Part shown: one piece after another, positions 1 through 5,278 of the stretch
Numbering within the stretch: position 1 is the stretch's first letter
Layout: each line of letters starts with the position of its first letter
NCBI GenBank assembly: GCA_027318525.1
Contig: DAHVPA010000119.1
Span: forward strand, 1-5,881
Length of the DNA: 5,881 bases
Direction: 5' to 3'
From: Candidatus Cloacimonadota bacterium
GTDB taxonomy: Bacteria; Cloacimonadota; Cloacimonadia; Cloacimonadales; Cloacimonadaceae
The notes under the pieces: model-generated
The model's database searches: none
What the model was told of the DNA's origin: nothing
Seen by the model: only the letters and a program-made list of their open reading frames with translations
Made by a program: the position numbers and the translations under genes

Positions 1-1420
1 GATAGGGTCTGAGCTGGACGGTCTGGATGGGTTTTTCATCAATTCTGCCCAGCGCCAGAGTGTCTCCCATCTTAAAGTTGCCGCCCTCCATCAGGACCAT
101 ATTGTATTCAATCAGGACTTTGCCCGTGAAGAACATAAAGGCGTCGCGGAACTGCTTTATTTCGTAACGTGACTTTTTCTTGCGTTCGACCACGCGCTGT
201 TTGGTGATGAGTTTGGTTTCCTCTTTACGCAGCCAGGTGGCTGGTTTGACCACGACCTTTTCATTGTAGGGTTCGACCACCCGGATGAGGGATTCATGTT
301 CGATGTGCATGCGTTCCAGCTCTTTGCTGACAAAGACAGCACGGACTTTAAAATCATCCCATTCCCTTTCGGCATTACTGACTTCGAGCAGGGATTTTTC
401 CTGCGAGAACTTTTCGATAATGGTTTTGAGGTCAGCAGGCACAGTTTGGGTGGAGAGGATATTCATGTCATTATAGATGCGGGCTTTGAACTTTTCAAAC
501 ATCTCATGGCGGAGTTTGTTCAAGGCAAATTCCAAATCTGCCTGGAAAGGTAAAAAAGCGCTGTCTGCAGCAGCTTTAAGAGCATAGAAGGAATTTCGGT
601 TAATCGCGTCTGCCAGATGTCCCATGGCTTTTTCTCGGACCTCGTCGTCAATTCTGAACCGAGCCAGTAAAAAGTGGGTTTCCATCAGCTGGGGATTGAC
701 TTCCAGGGCTTTTTCAGCATAACCGATGGCTTTGGCTTTCCTGCCTGAGCAATAGGCAGACCAGGCTGCAGCCAGATAAGCAATGGCGCAATTGACGGGA
801 AAATCGGCTCTGGCAAAGAGGGCTGCATTAACAAAAGCCTGCTCTGCCAGCTCCAGATCAACCAGCTCGAGGTCACTATTGTAAAAGCCCAGGCGCAGAA
901 TCCCGACCAGCATATAGAAACGCCATTCAGAGCGGAATCCGGCCGAGGTCTGGTCTCCATTAATGGCGATATCGGCTTCTGCCAAAGCGAGCCTGTAATC
1001 CTTGTGGATAAAGGCATTGCGCGCTTTGTCGAAGTGATTGAAGGCAAGGGTCTGCTCAGGGCTGTCGGTATTAAGGGTGAGGACGCCCAGCCCTTCATTC
1101 ATGTGACCTAACCGCATCAGCTTGTCAGCCCACGCCCAATGGAAGCCGGCAGTCATATCCGGAAATGATTCGTCCGTGTTATCCGGAAAATACTGCAACC
1201 TTGCAAAGAGGGGAGAGCCTTCCAAATCGTGACGGCTAAGCTGTTCCAGGATAAAAACCCTGTTTTGTTTCAGGCTGGCTGGATCGGCAATCAAATCCAA
1301 AACGCTTTGAGCAGCTTCAAACATGATGCCGTTGCTGCCATCCTGAGCGGTGGCGATAAAGTGTTTGTCTTTCAGGTAATCATGATAAGTGTAATCCGGA
1401 TTAAAAACGTAGTAAGACAA
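1..1420 (-). CDS. TPR-like protein with C-terminal formylglycine-generating-enzyme (SUMF1) domain, 3' end cut off by window
   Basis: The minus-strand frame is open from a TTG at 1420 to the left edge (473 codons, no stop), so the C-terminus is missing. The TTG start is chosen because AAGGAG lies 7 bases upstream, an in-frame TGA lies further upstream, and no ATG lies between; the first ATG is near codon 33. There is no signal peptide, so the protein is probably cytoplasmic. Residues ~125-260 are Ala-rich paired helices of TPR type; the clearest repeat is around 211-256, with AEKALEVNP at 234-242. Residues ~300-425 are charged and probably helical, with a basic patch KQRVVERKKK at 407-416. At 441-454 the motif MVLMEGGNFKMGDT appears, followed by DEKPIQTVQL (461-470). 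This is the characteristic opening of the FGE-sulfatase/SUMF1 fold, of which only ~33 of the usual 200 or more residues are visible. Members may oxidise a cysteine or act as non-catalytic C-type-lectin-like binding domains; the catalytic residues are outside the window, so activity is unknown. It lies 60 bases after the DUF5683 gene, possibly in the same transcript. Confidence 0.8.
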   Translation of the reverse strand, partial: MSYYVFNPDYTYHDYLKDKHFIATAQDGSNGIMFEAAQSVLDLIADPASLKQNRVFILEQLSRHDLEGSPLFARLQYFPDNTDESFPDMTAGFHWAWADKLMRLGHMNEGLGVLTLNTDSPEQTLAFNHFDKARNAFIHKDYRLALAEADIAINGDQTSAGFRSEWRFYMLVGILRLGFYNSDLELVDLELAEQAFVNAALFARADFPVNCAIAYLAAAWSAYCSGRKAKAIGYAEKALEVNPQLMETHFLLARFRIDDEVREKAMGHLADAINRNSFYALKAAADSAFLPFQADLEFALNKLRHEMFEKFKARIYNDMNILSTQTVPADLKTIIEKFSQEKSLLEVSNAEREWDDFKVRAVFVSKELERMHIEHESLIRVVEPYNEKVVVKPATWLRKEETKLITKQRVVERKKKSRYEIKQFRDAFMFFTGKVLIEYNMVLMEGGNFKMGDTLALGRIDEKPIQTVQLRPY

Positions 1421-1427
1421 AACGTCA

Positions 1428-1433
1428 CTCCTT
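1428..1433 (-). promoter_or_regulatory. Shine-Dalgarno site that fixes a TTG start
   Basis: The minus strand reads AAGGAG, then 7 bases, then TTG at 1420-1418. It is the only good ribosome-binding site near the beginning of this open frame, and no ATG or GTG lies between the upstream in-frame stop and this TTG. Confidence 0.75.
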
Positions 1434-1480
1434 ACAAAATCTATCCAACTGCTATTCTGAGAAAACCTGATAAGCCGCCA

Positions 1481-1939
1481 TCAGAAACGGACTTCCAATT
1501 GCATCGAGGTATCGGTGAAACGCAGCATGATGTTGCGCTTTTCCTGCTTGAAATTATACAGATGGGCATCGACAAAAGCATCTGCCACGGACATCAAAAG
1601 CACAGTTCCCATCCACCAATAGTCGCTGCGGAGCTCTTCCCGGTAAGAATCACGACGTGTTTCATAAGTCTGCAATAGCAGATCGTCATTCCCGACGTTG
1701 TCCATCAGGTCCTGATAATGCCCTGCTTTATCCGCATCATGCACAGCCAGGGTGACCAGATAAGCCTGTAAACCTGCCACCAGTCCAGCTTTTAGATAGG
1801 ATTGGTTGTAAAGCTGACCTCCGCCCGGGACAATTGCCGAATACAGCATGGCACGTGTGGGCTGTTTGGTTAACTCCACTGCTGCCAATCCGCTCAGGCA
1901 GAACAGCATTACAAGCAGTGCAGGCAGTGCTTTGTGCAT
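1481..1939 (-). CDS. DUF5683-family small exported or membrane protein
   Basis: A 152-residue protein. ATG at 1939 is preferred over a TTG six bases upstream because AAAGGA lies 7 bases before it and because this ATG overlaps the previous stop as TGATG. Residues 1-20 form a signal-peptide-like segment: a Lys near the start, then a hydrophobic core LLVMLFCLSGLAA. The rest matches the DUF5683 pattern known from Bacteroidota and related phyla: SAIVPGGGQLYN at 34-45, YLKAG at 48-52, a hydrophobic helix around 50-66, RRDSYRE at 95-101, YWWMG at 107-111, and a second hydrophobic helix leading into DAFVDAHLYNF at 120-130. The two hydrophobic segments could be membrane helices. No enzymatic function is known for the family and no catalytic motif is visible. 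An envelope location is inferred. It is probably translationally coupled to the DHS-like gene. Confidence 0.78.
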   Translation of the reverse strand: MHKALPALLVMLFCLSGLAAVELTKQPTRAMLYSAIVPGGGQLYNQSYLKAGLVAGLQAYLVTLAVHDADKAGHYQDLMDNVGNDDLLLQTYETRRDSYREELRSDYWWMGTVLLMSVADAFVDAHLYNFKQEKRNIMLRFTDTSMQLEVRF

Positions 1940-2877
1940 CAGCAAATCCTTTCCCTGAGAGAAAGCAGAAAGAGGGGCAGCATAATCTCGTGATGCCCGA
2001 TAAAGTAATATCCCTTTCCGCCGGATGATACGGGACGTTGCACAACATTGGTTTGCGGTCTGTATTGCATATACATATCGAACACAGCAGTGGTGAAGTC
2101 CTTAAGCGGATTGCCCAGATTGCGCACGACGGAGATGGCTTTCAGAAACACTTCCGGGATGATGACTCCGGAACCCATGTTGATAAAAACACCGCCGTCG
2201 TTCAGCGCTTTGACCAGATTGCAGAAGATGCGAAAGTCCCTGAGGCTGCATTCACCAATGGCTGCACCATCGGCAGATGCATGTTGATGTATTATGTCGG
2301 TGCCGAGAGCGACATGAACAGTCACGGGCACATTATACTCGTATGCTTTGGCAAGCAGAGAAAATTCCTTGTTGGGAGCGGATGCAGCCAAAGCTTTACC
2401 AATGGCTTCTCCGTAACCGAGCTGTTCCCGGGCTGCCTGTTTAATCAGATTATTGATGCCGTCAGCCGTATCGGATGCCATACCAAAGGAGCCATATTCC
2501 AAGGCGGAAGCCACATCTTCACTGGTCTTGCCCAGAGTGGCGATTTCATAATCGTGAATAACCACAGATCCGTTGACGGCAATGCCTTGGATAGCTCCCA
2601 GCCGCATCATTTCAATGATCAGGGGTGAGATTCCGCATTTGATAACGTGTCCGCCCAAGCCTAGCAGAATGGGTTTGCCACGGTGGAAAGCATCTTCGCA
2701 AGATGAAAGCAGAGCTTTCATATCCTGCGCTTTGAGGAGGTCGGGAGCGCATTGCCAAAAAGAGTTGAGGCTGGTGTCACGGACTTTGGCAAAGAGGGAT
2801 TCCTCCACCTTGCTGAGGCGTTCGGAAGCCTTGTAGGTCTTCAGATTAGTAAGGTCGATTTCTCCGTATTTTCCCAT
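1939..2877 (-). CDS. Deoxyhypusine-synthase-family protein (bacterial DHS-like)
   Basis: A 312-residue protein that I recognise as a bacterial branch of the deoxyhypusine synthase superfamily (PF01916 type). Archaeal and eukaryotic DHS use NAD and spermidine to modify a lysine of eIF5A; bacterial relatives may make homospermidine or do something uncharacterised. Visible landmarks are a Gly-rich segment GLGGHVIKCG (73-82, resembling the TAGG...IKC region of DHS), NGSVVIHDYE (102-111), GKTSEDV (116-122), VTVHVALGTDIIHQH (185-199), MGSGVIIPEVFLKA (234-247) and GHHEIMLPL (294-302). By eye, K288 in SSGGKGYYF may match the DHS active-site lysine (SWGK region), but this needs an alignment. The length is in the normal range for the superfamily. 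The ATG at 2877 has no clear Shine-Dalgarno site; an in-frame TGA six codons upstream limits alternatives, and the gene begins 10 bases after queH stops, so initiation is probably coupled. No eIF5A or polyamine gene is visible. Confidence 0.82.
   Translation of the reverse strand: MGKYGEIDLTNLKTYKASERLSKVEESLFAKVRDTSLNSFWQCAPDLLKAQDMKALLSSCEDAFHRGKPILLGLGGHVIKCGISPLIIEMMRLGAIQGIAVNGSVVIHDYEIATLGKTSEDVASALEYGSFGMASDTADGINNLIKQAAREQLGYGEAIGKALAASAPNKEFSLLAKAYEYNVPVTVHVALGTDIIHQHASADGAAIGECSLRDFRIFCNLVKALNDGGVFINMGSGVIIPEVFLKAISVVRNLGNPLKDFTTAVFDMYMQYRPQTNVVQRPVSSGGKGYYFIGHHEIMLPLFLLSLRERIC
1947..1952 (-). promoter_or_regulatory. Ribosome-binding site inside the end of the DHS-like gene
   Basis: The minus strand reads AAAGGA, 7 bases before the ATG at 1939. 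The site lies within the last codons of the upstream gene, whose TGA shares one base with this ATG. This arrangement is typical of translational coupling and supports ATG over the nearby TTG. Confidence 0.6.
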
Positions 2878-2887
2878 GACGGCGTAT

Positions 2888-3439
2888 TCAATTCAGGACT
2901 TTGGCTGCTTTCCAATAGCGTTGCTGTTCGCTAAAAATGCAGCCGCAATAGGTCTGGCGATACATGCCTGCTTCTCTGGAAAGGTCGATGCCTTGTTGCC
3001 AGAGTGGACGCCAGTCCTGATAATAGAAGTCAATGCCGAATTGGTTTGCCAGACGTTCTCCCACTTCCCTGATTTCGTCATGTTTCTGGTATTTACTATA
3101 CAGCAGTGTGGTGGTAAAGGCATCAAACTGCTGTCCCATGGCTATCTGAGCCGTCCTCAGCAAACGCAAATCATAACAGCTGGCACAGCGGTCGGTGCTT
3201 TGGGAGCCGGTGGCTTTCAGATACATCTCAAGGTCGTATTCATCCTGCCAGATAACAGGGATATTTTCCTTTGCGGCAAAGTCTTTGAGCGTATCACGAC
3301 GCTTGATATATTCCGTGTAGGGATGGATATTGGGATTGAACCACAACAGGGTGACATCCCACTGCTTTTTCAGCTCCTGCAAGGGAGCTATCAGGCAGGG
3401 TGCACAGCAGGTGTGGACCAGTAATCTTTTAGCGGACAT
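2888..3439 (-). CDS. queH: Epoxyqueuosine reductase QueH
   Basis: A 183-residue cytoplasmic protein of the QueH (former DUF208) family. It catalyses the last step of queuosine synthesis, reducing epoxyqueuosine to queuosine at the wobble base of GUN-anticodon tRNAs, as a non-homologous alternative to the cobalamin-dependent QueG. The family's cysteine signature is complete: HTCCAPC at 9-15 (C11, C12, C15), RCASCY at 84-89 (C85, C88) and YCGCIFSE at 164-171 (C165, C167). In characterised QueH these cysteines hold a 4Fe-4S cluster and a neighbouring iron. FTTTLLYSKYQKHDEI at 108-123 matches the usual TTLL(V)SPYQ...I segment. The length is normal. The start at 3439 has GGAGGA 11 bases upstream and overlaps the end of the PAS gene by 11 bases. 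No other queuosine gene is in view, so precursor synthesis or salvage must be encoded elsewhere. Confidence 0.95.
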   Translation of the reverse strand: MSAKRLLVHTCCAPCLIAPLQELKKQWDVTLLWFNPNIHPYTEYIKRRDTLKDFAAKENIPVIWQDEYDLEMYLKATGSQSTDRCASCYDLRLLRTAQIAMGQQFDAFTTTLLYSKYQKHDEIREVGERLANQFGIDFYYQDWRPLWQQGIDLSREAGMYRQTYCGCIFSEQQRYWKAAKVLN

Positions 3440-3776
3440 AGTGAGGCATATCCTCCGGTAGTTCTATAGACATTTCCACAACGCCGGCAACCTTTCCATC
3501 CAGAAACCAGGGCTGCTGGTGGATAAGCTTGCGGACGCCGTGCTTTTCAATCGTGTAGGTATTGGCTTTGCCTGTATCCAGCATAGTCAGGATTTTCTGC
3601 CAGGATTCCGGTTTGTGACAATCCTTAAGGCTGTGACCGATTAGAGCAGCTCCGCCTTCATTGGCAAAGGTGACACAAGCCTTGTCGTTCATGGCAACCA
3701 CCACTCCCTGTCTGTCGCAGACGGTAATGGCAGCTGGAAATTCCTTTATCCAGTCAAAACCCATATTTATTCCCAT
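3429..3776 (-). CDS. Small stand-alone PAS-domain protein
   Basis: A 115-residue protein that appears to be a single PAS domain with no output domain. The opening FPAAITVCDRQGVVVAMNDKA (13-33) is the classic first PAS strand pair (sensing role, D21 and N30). It is followed by LIGHSLKDCHKPESWQKI (45-62), resembling the IG..v.dCHpp.S segment of DUF438-type PAS domains, then a strand TIEKHGVRKLIHQQPWF and the final strand GKVAGVVEMSIEL. I recall a family of similar length whose members also end in MPHfVR. C53-H54 and C20 could be ligand or redox positions, but no cofactor can be assigned. Two starts are possible: ATG at 3776 (no clear ribosome-binding site) or ATG at 3764 (GGGA seven bases upstream). 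It starts 20 bases after the acyl-CoA dehydrogenase stop and overlaps queH, so it is very likely in the same operon. It may work by binding a partner protein. Confidence 0.82.
   Translation of the reverse strand: MGINMGFDWIKEFPAAITVCDRQGVVVAMNDKACVTFANEGGAALIGHSLKDCHKPESWQKILTMLDTGKANTYTIEKHGVRKLIHQQPWFLDGKVAGVVEMSIELPEDMPHYVR
3451..3456 (-). promoter_or_regulatory. queH: Ribosome-binding site for queH inside the PAS gene
   Basis: The minus strand reads GGAGGA, 11 bases before the queH ATG at 3439. It is a strong match to the anti-Shine-Dalgarno sequence at slightly long spacing, lying within the final codons of the upstream PAS gene. An ATG at 3449 just after it is out of frame with queH and encodes Met110 of the PAS protein. 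Confidence 0.6.
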
Positions 3777-3796
3777 AATGTCAGGATTTAATTCTT

Positions 3797-4942
3797 CTAA
3801 TATTCTTTAAGCACTGCATTGGCGACGATGCCGCGCTGAATCTGGTTTGTGCCTTCGTATATCTGCAGAATCTTGGCGTCACGCATGCGCTTTTCGAGCG
3901 GATATTCCTTCATATAGCCATAACCGCCGCAAACCTGCACTGCATCAGTCGTGACCTTCATGGCAACGTCCGATGCGAAGTATTTGCACATGGCGCTTTC
4001 CTTGGAATAACTGCGCACACCAGCATCAATCATTCGGGCTGTCTGCATCACCAAAGCTCTGGCAGCCTCAATCTGGGTCGCCATATCAGCCAGCATGAAC
4101 TGCACAGCCTGGAAAGCGGAAATCGGTTTGCCGAACTGGATGCGTTCATTGGCATATTTGGCGGCATACTCAAAAGCTCCGCGAGCCACGCCCACAGCCT
4201 GGGCACCCACCATCGGACGTGATTTGTCAAAAACCTTCATGGCGGTGATGAATCCGGTGCCTTCCCTGCCCAGCAGGTTTTCTGCCGGAACGGCGCAGTC
4301 TTCAAAGACCAGTTCACGGGTCGCATTGGCGCGGATACCCATCTTGTTTTCCTTTTTGCCAAAGCTGAATCCGGGCGTATCTTTTTCCACGATAAAGCAG
4401 GAGCAGCCGCGTGGACCCTTGGACTTGTCGGTCATGGCAAACACGGTATAGATGCCTGCTTCGCCGCCATTGGAAATCCATTGTTTGGTGCCGTTGAGGA
4501 TATATTTATCGCCTTCCTTTCGGGCACTGGTCTGCATATTGGCAACATCGCTGCCGGCATTGGCTTCGGTGAGTCCGAAAGCAGCCAGTTGTTCTCCTGC
4601 GGCAATCATGCCCAGGTATTTCTTTTTCTGTTCTTCGCTGCCGGCAATCAGGATGGGATACATGCCCAGCCCCGTTACGCCGAAAGCCAGGGAAATACCC
4701 ATATCCACAGCGCAAAGCTCTTCCGTCACTATGGCAAGGTCTGCCACCTTACCGCTGATTCCGCCGTATTCTTCAGGTATGAGGACGGCAAAAAGGTCGC
4801 TCTGGCGCATCACTTCCACGATATCCCACGGGAAGATGCCTTCTTCGTCATATTTTTCGCTCAGGGGAGCCATTTTTTCCACTGCTATGCGGCGCGCTAT
4901 ATCACGCATTTCTTTTTGTTCATCGGTCAGAAAATATTCCAT
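3797..4942 (-). CDS. Acyl-CoA dehydrogenase, short-chain/butyryl-CoA type
   Basis: A 381-residue flavoprotein of normal family length. It would oxidise an acyl-CoA to the trans-2-enoyl-CoA, passing electrons from FAD to electron-transfer flavoprotein, in the cytoplasm. Visible motifs are GLTEANAGSD at 123-132 (first family signature), QWISNGG at 154-160, GIRANATREL at 202-211, RIQFGKPI at 267-274, CGGYGY at 338-343 and IYEGTNQIQR at 361-370. E363 is the expected catalytic base, in the position used by short- and medium-chain enzymes rather than the isovaleryl-type position. Short-chain or butyryl specificity is inferred from overall resemblance and is not certain; branched-chain or glutaryl-like substrates are possible. 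The ATG at 4942 is preceded by AAGGAG at 8 bases. It is the first gene of a tight five-gene run. No etfAB, thiolase or crotonase gene is in view. Confidence 0.93.
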   Translation of the reverse strand: MEYFLTDEQKEMRDIARRIAVEKMAPLSEKYDEEGIFPWDIVEVMRQSDLFAVLIPEEYGGISGKVADLAIVTEELCAVDMGISLAFGVTGLGMYPILIAGSEEQKKKYLGMIAAGEQLAAFGLTEANAGSDVANMQTSARKEGDKYILNGTKQWISNGGEAGIYTVFAMTDKSKGPRGCSCFIVEKDTPGFSFGKKENKMGIRANATRELVFEDCAVPAENLLGREGTGFITAMKVFDKSRPMVGAQAVGVARGAFEYAAKYANERIQFGKPISAFQAVQFMLADMATQIEAARALVMQTARMIDAGVRSYSKESAMCKYFASDVAMKVTTDAVQVCGGYGYMKEYPLEKRMRDAKILQIYEGTNQIQRGIVANAVLKEY

Positions 4943-4950
4943 GAGTCAAA

Positions 4951-4956
4951 CTCCTT
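4951..4956 (-). promoter_or_regulatory. Ribosome-binding site of the acyl-CoA dehydrogenase gene
   Basis: The minus strand reads AAGGAG, 8 bases before ATG 4942. It is a near-consensus site and confirms the start. Confidence 0.75.
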
Positions 4957-4967
4957 GTTCCATTCAA

Positions 4968-4978
4968 CTTAGTTTTCA
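4968..4978. repeat. Left arm of an 11-bp inverted repeat
   Basis: CTTAGTTTTCA here is the exact reverse complement of TGAAAACTAAG at 5180-5190. The two arms enclose about 200 bases. No target-site duplication is visible outside them and no transposase is present, so a mobile element is not established. Confidence 0.5.
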
Positions 4979-5117
4979 GTGTGTAAAAGCAGAGTCCAAA
5001 GGTGAGGATTTCTGTCAATTAAAAAGTCGGTAAAGGTTGACTGATTCACTTTTTGATTGCTGTTGAACAGAATTCAGAGGCAGGCAAGGTCAAAATCAGC
5101 TCTTGCCCTTTCACCCG

Positions 5118-5165
5118 GAGGGGTCATCGTGGGGAAAGCCCTCGATAACCCCTCGATGACCCCTC
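5118..5165. repeat. 12-bp perfect inverted repeat, long hairpin or protein-binding site
   Basis: GAGGGGTCATCG (5118-5129) pairs exactly with CGATGACCCCTC (5154-5165). After one mismatch, GGGG (5131-5134) pairs with CCCC (5149-5152), leaving a 14-base loop. As RNA or cruciform this gives about 16 pairs rich in G+C. No T or A run follows on either strand, so it does not look like an intrinsic terminator. It sits upstream of the acyl-CoA dehydrogenase gene and could be an operator or a 5' leader structure; this is inference. Confidence 0.65.
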
Positions 5166-5171
5166 GCAGCG
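5139..5171. repeat. Three 11-base imperfect tandem repeats
   Basis: Three adjoining units read CCCTCGATAAC (5139-5149), CCCTCGATGAC (5150-5160) and CCCTCGCAGCG (5161-5171). The first two differ at one base and the third diverges after CCCTCG. The unit length is about one DNA turn. An inverted copy of the same motif lies just to the left (GAGGGGTCATCG at 5118), which is why the block also forms a hairpin. Confidence 0.6.
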
Positions 5172-5179
5172 ATTATGGA

Positions 5180-5190
5180 TGAAAACTAAG
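5180..5190. repeat. Right arm of an 11-bp inverted repeat
   Basis: TGAAAACTAAG is the exact reverse complement of the segment at 4968-4978. The match does not extend outwards or inwards. It lies between the tandem repeat block and the terminator of the right-hand gene. Confidence 0.5.
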
Positions 5191-5228
5191 GAAGCAGTTT
5201 TGACAAAGGGAAAGCGTTAAACGGGCAC

Positions 5229-5256
5229 AAAAAAAGGACCAGCCGGAGCCAGTCCT
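5229..5256 (-). terminator. Intrinsic terminator of the Tyr/Trp-rich gene
   Basis: On the minus strand the RNA reads AGGACUGGC, loop UCCG, GCUGGUCCU, then seven U. The stem has 9 pairs, two of which are G-U wobbles. On the plus strand those two positions would be A-C mismatches, so the structure is built for minus-strand transcription. It begins 22 bases after the stop of the right-hand gene and separates that gene from the acyl-CoA dehydrogenase operon. Confidence 0.85.
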
Positions 5257-5278
5257 GTATATGGAGTTTTTCTGAGCT

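Larger units (their letters stand above)
4943..5278. other. Gene-free intergenic region with repeats and a terminator
   Basis: These 336 bases lie between the acyl-CoA dehydrogenase gene and the Tyr/Trp-rich gene. I see no convincing gene in any frame. The region holds the terminator of the right-hand gene (5229-5256), a tandem/inverted repeat block (5118-5171), an 11-bp inverted repeat pair (4968-4978 and 5180-5190), and near the left end the ribosome-binding site of the acyl-CoA dehydrogenase gene. The promoter for the five-gene run should lie here, but I cannot place it: a TTGACA box exists on the minus strand at 5018-5013 without a matching -10 element. Confidence 0.7.

Noticed and set aside
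685..1098. Minus-strand open frame of 137 codons
   Set aside because: It lies in another frame inside the continuous TPR-SUMF1 gene, has a low-complexity Pro/Ser/Leu translation and no ribosome-binding site. The long frame is open through the whole interval and ends in a recognisable domain.
1229..1678. Plus-strand open frame of 149 codons
   Set aside because: It crosses the ends of two minus-strand genes with recognisable proteins, shows no family features and no ribosome-binding site; it is an antisense shadow.
2038..2628. Plus-strand open frame of 196 codons
   Set aside because: It is antisense to the well-supported DHS-like gene, and its translation has no recognisable motif.
2876..3424. 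Plus-strand open frame of 182 codons
   Set aside because: It is exactly antisense to queH, whose cysteine motifs are complete.
5013..5018. TTGACA on the minus strand as a sigma-70 -35 box for the operon
   Set aside because: The hexamer is perfect, but at 17 bases spacing the -10 position reads ACTCTG, which is very poor, and the promoter consensus of this lineage is uncertain. It is kept only as a possibility.
4452..5033. Plus-strand open frames over the acyl-CoA dehydrogenase gene (to 5033)
   Set aside because: Both are antisense to a gene with full family signatures; their translations are Ser/Pro- or His-rich and unrecognisable.
5060..5070. Short palindrome CTGTTGAACAG as a LexA-type operator
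   Set aside because: The half-sites are too close for the CTGT-N8-ACAG form and do not match the GAAC-N4-GTTC form; a 5+1+5 palindrome is expected by chance at this length.
5118..5171. CRISPR array
   Set aside because: The units are 11 bases, directly adjoining and imperfect, with no spacers and no cas genes.
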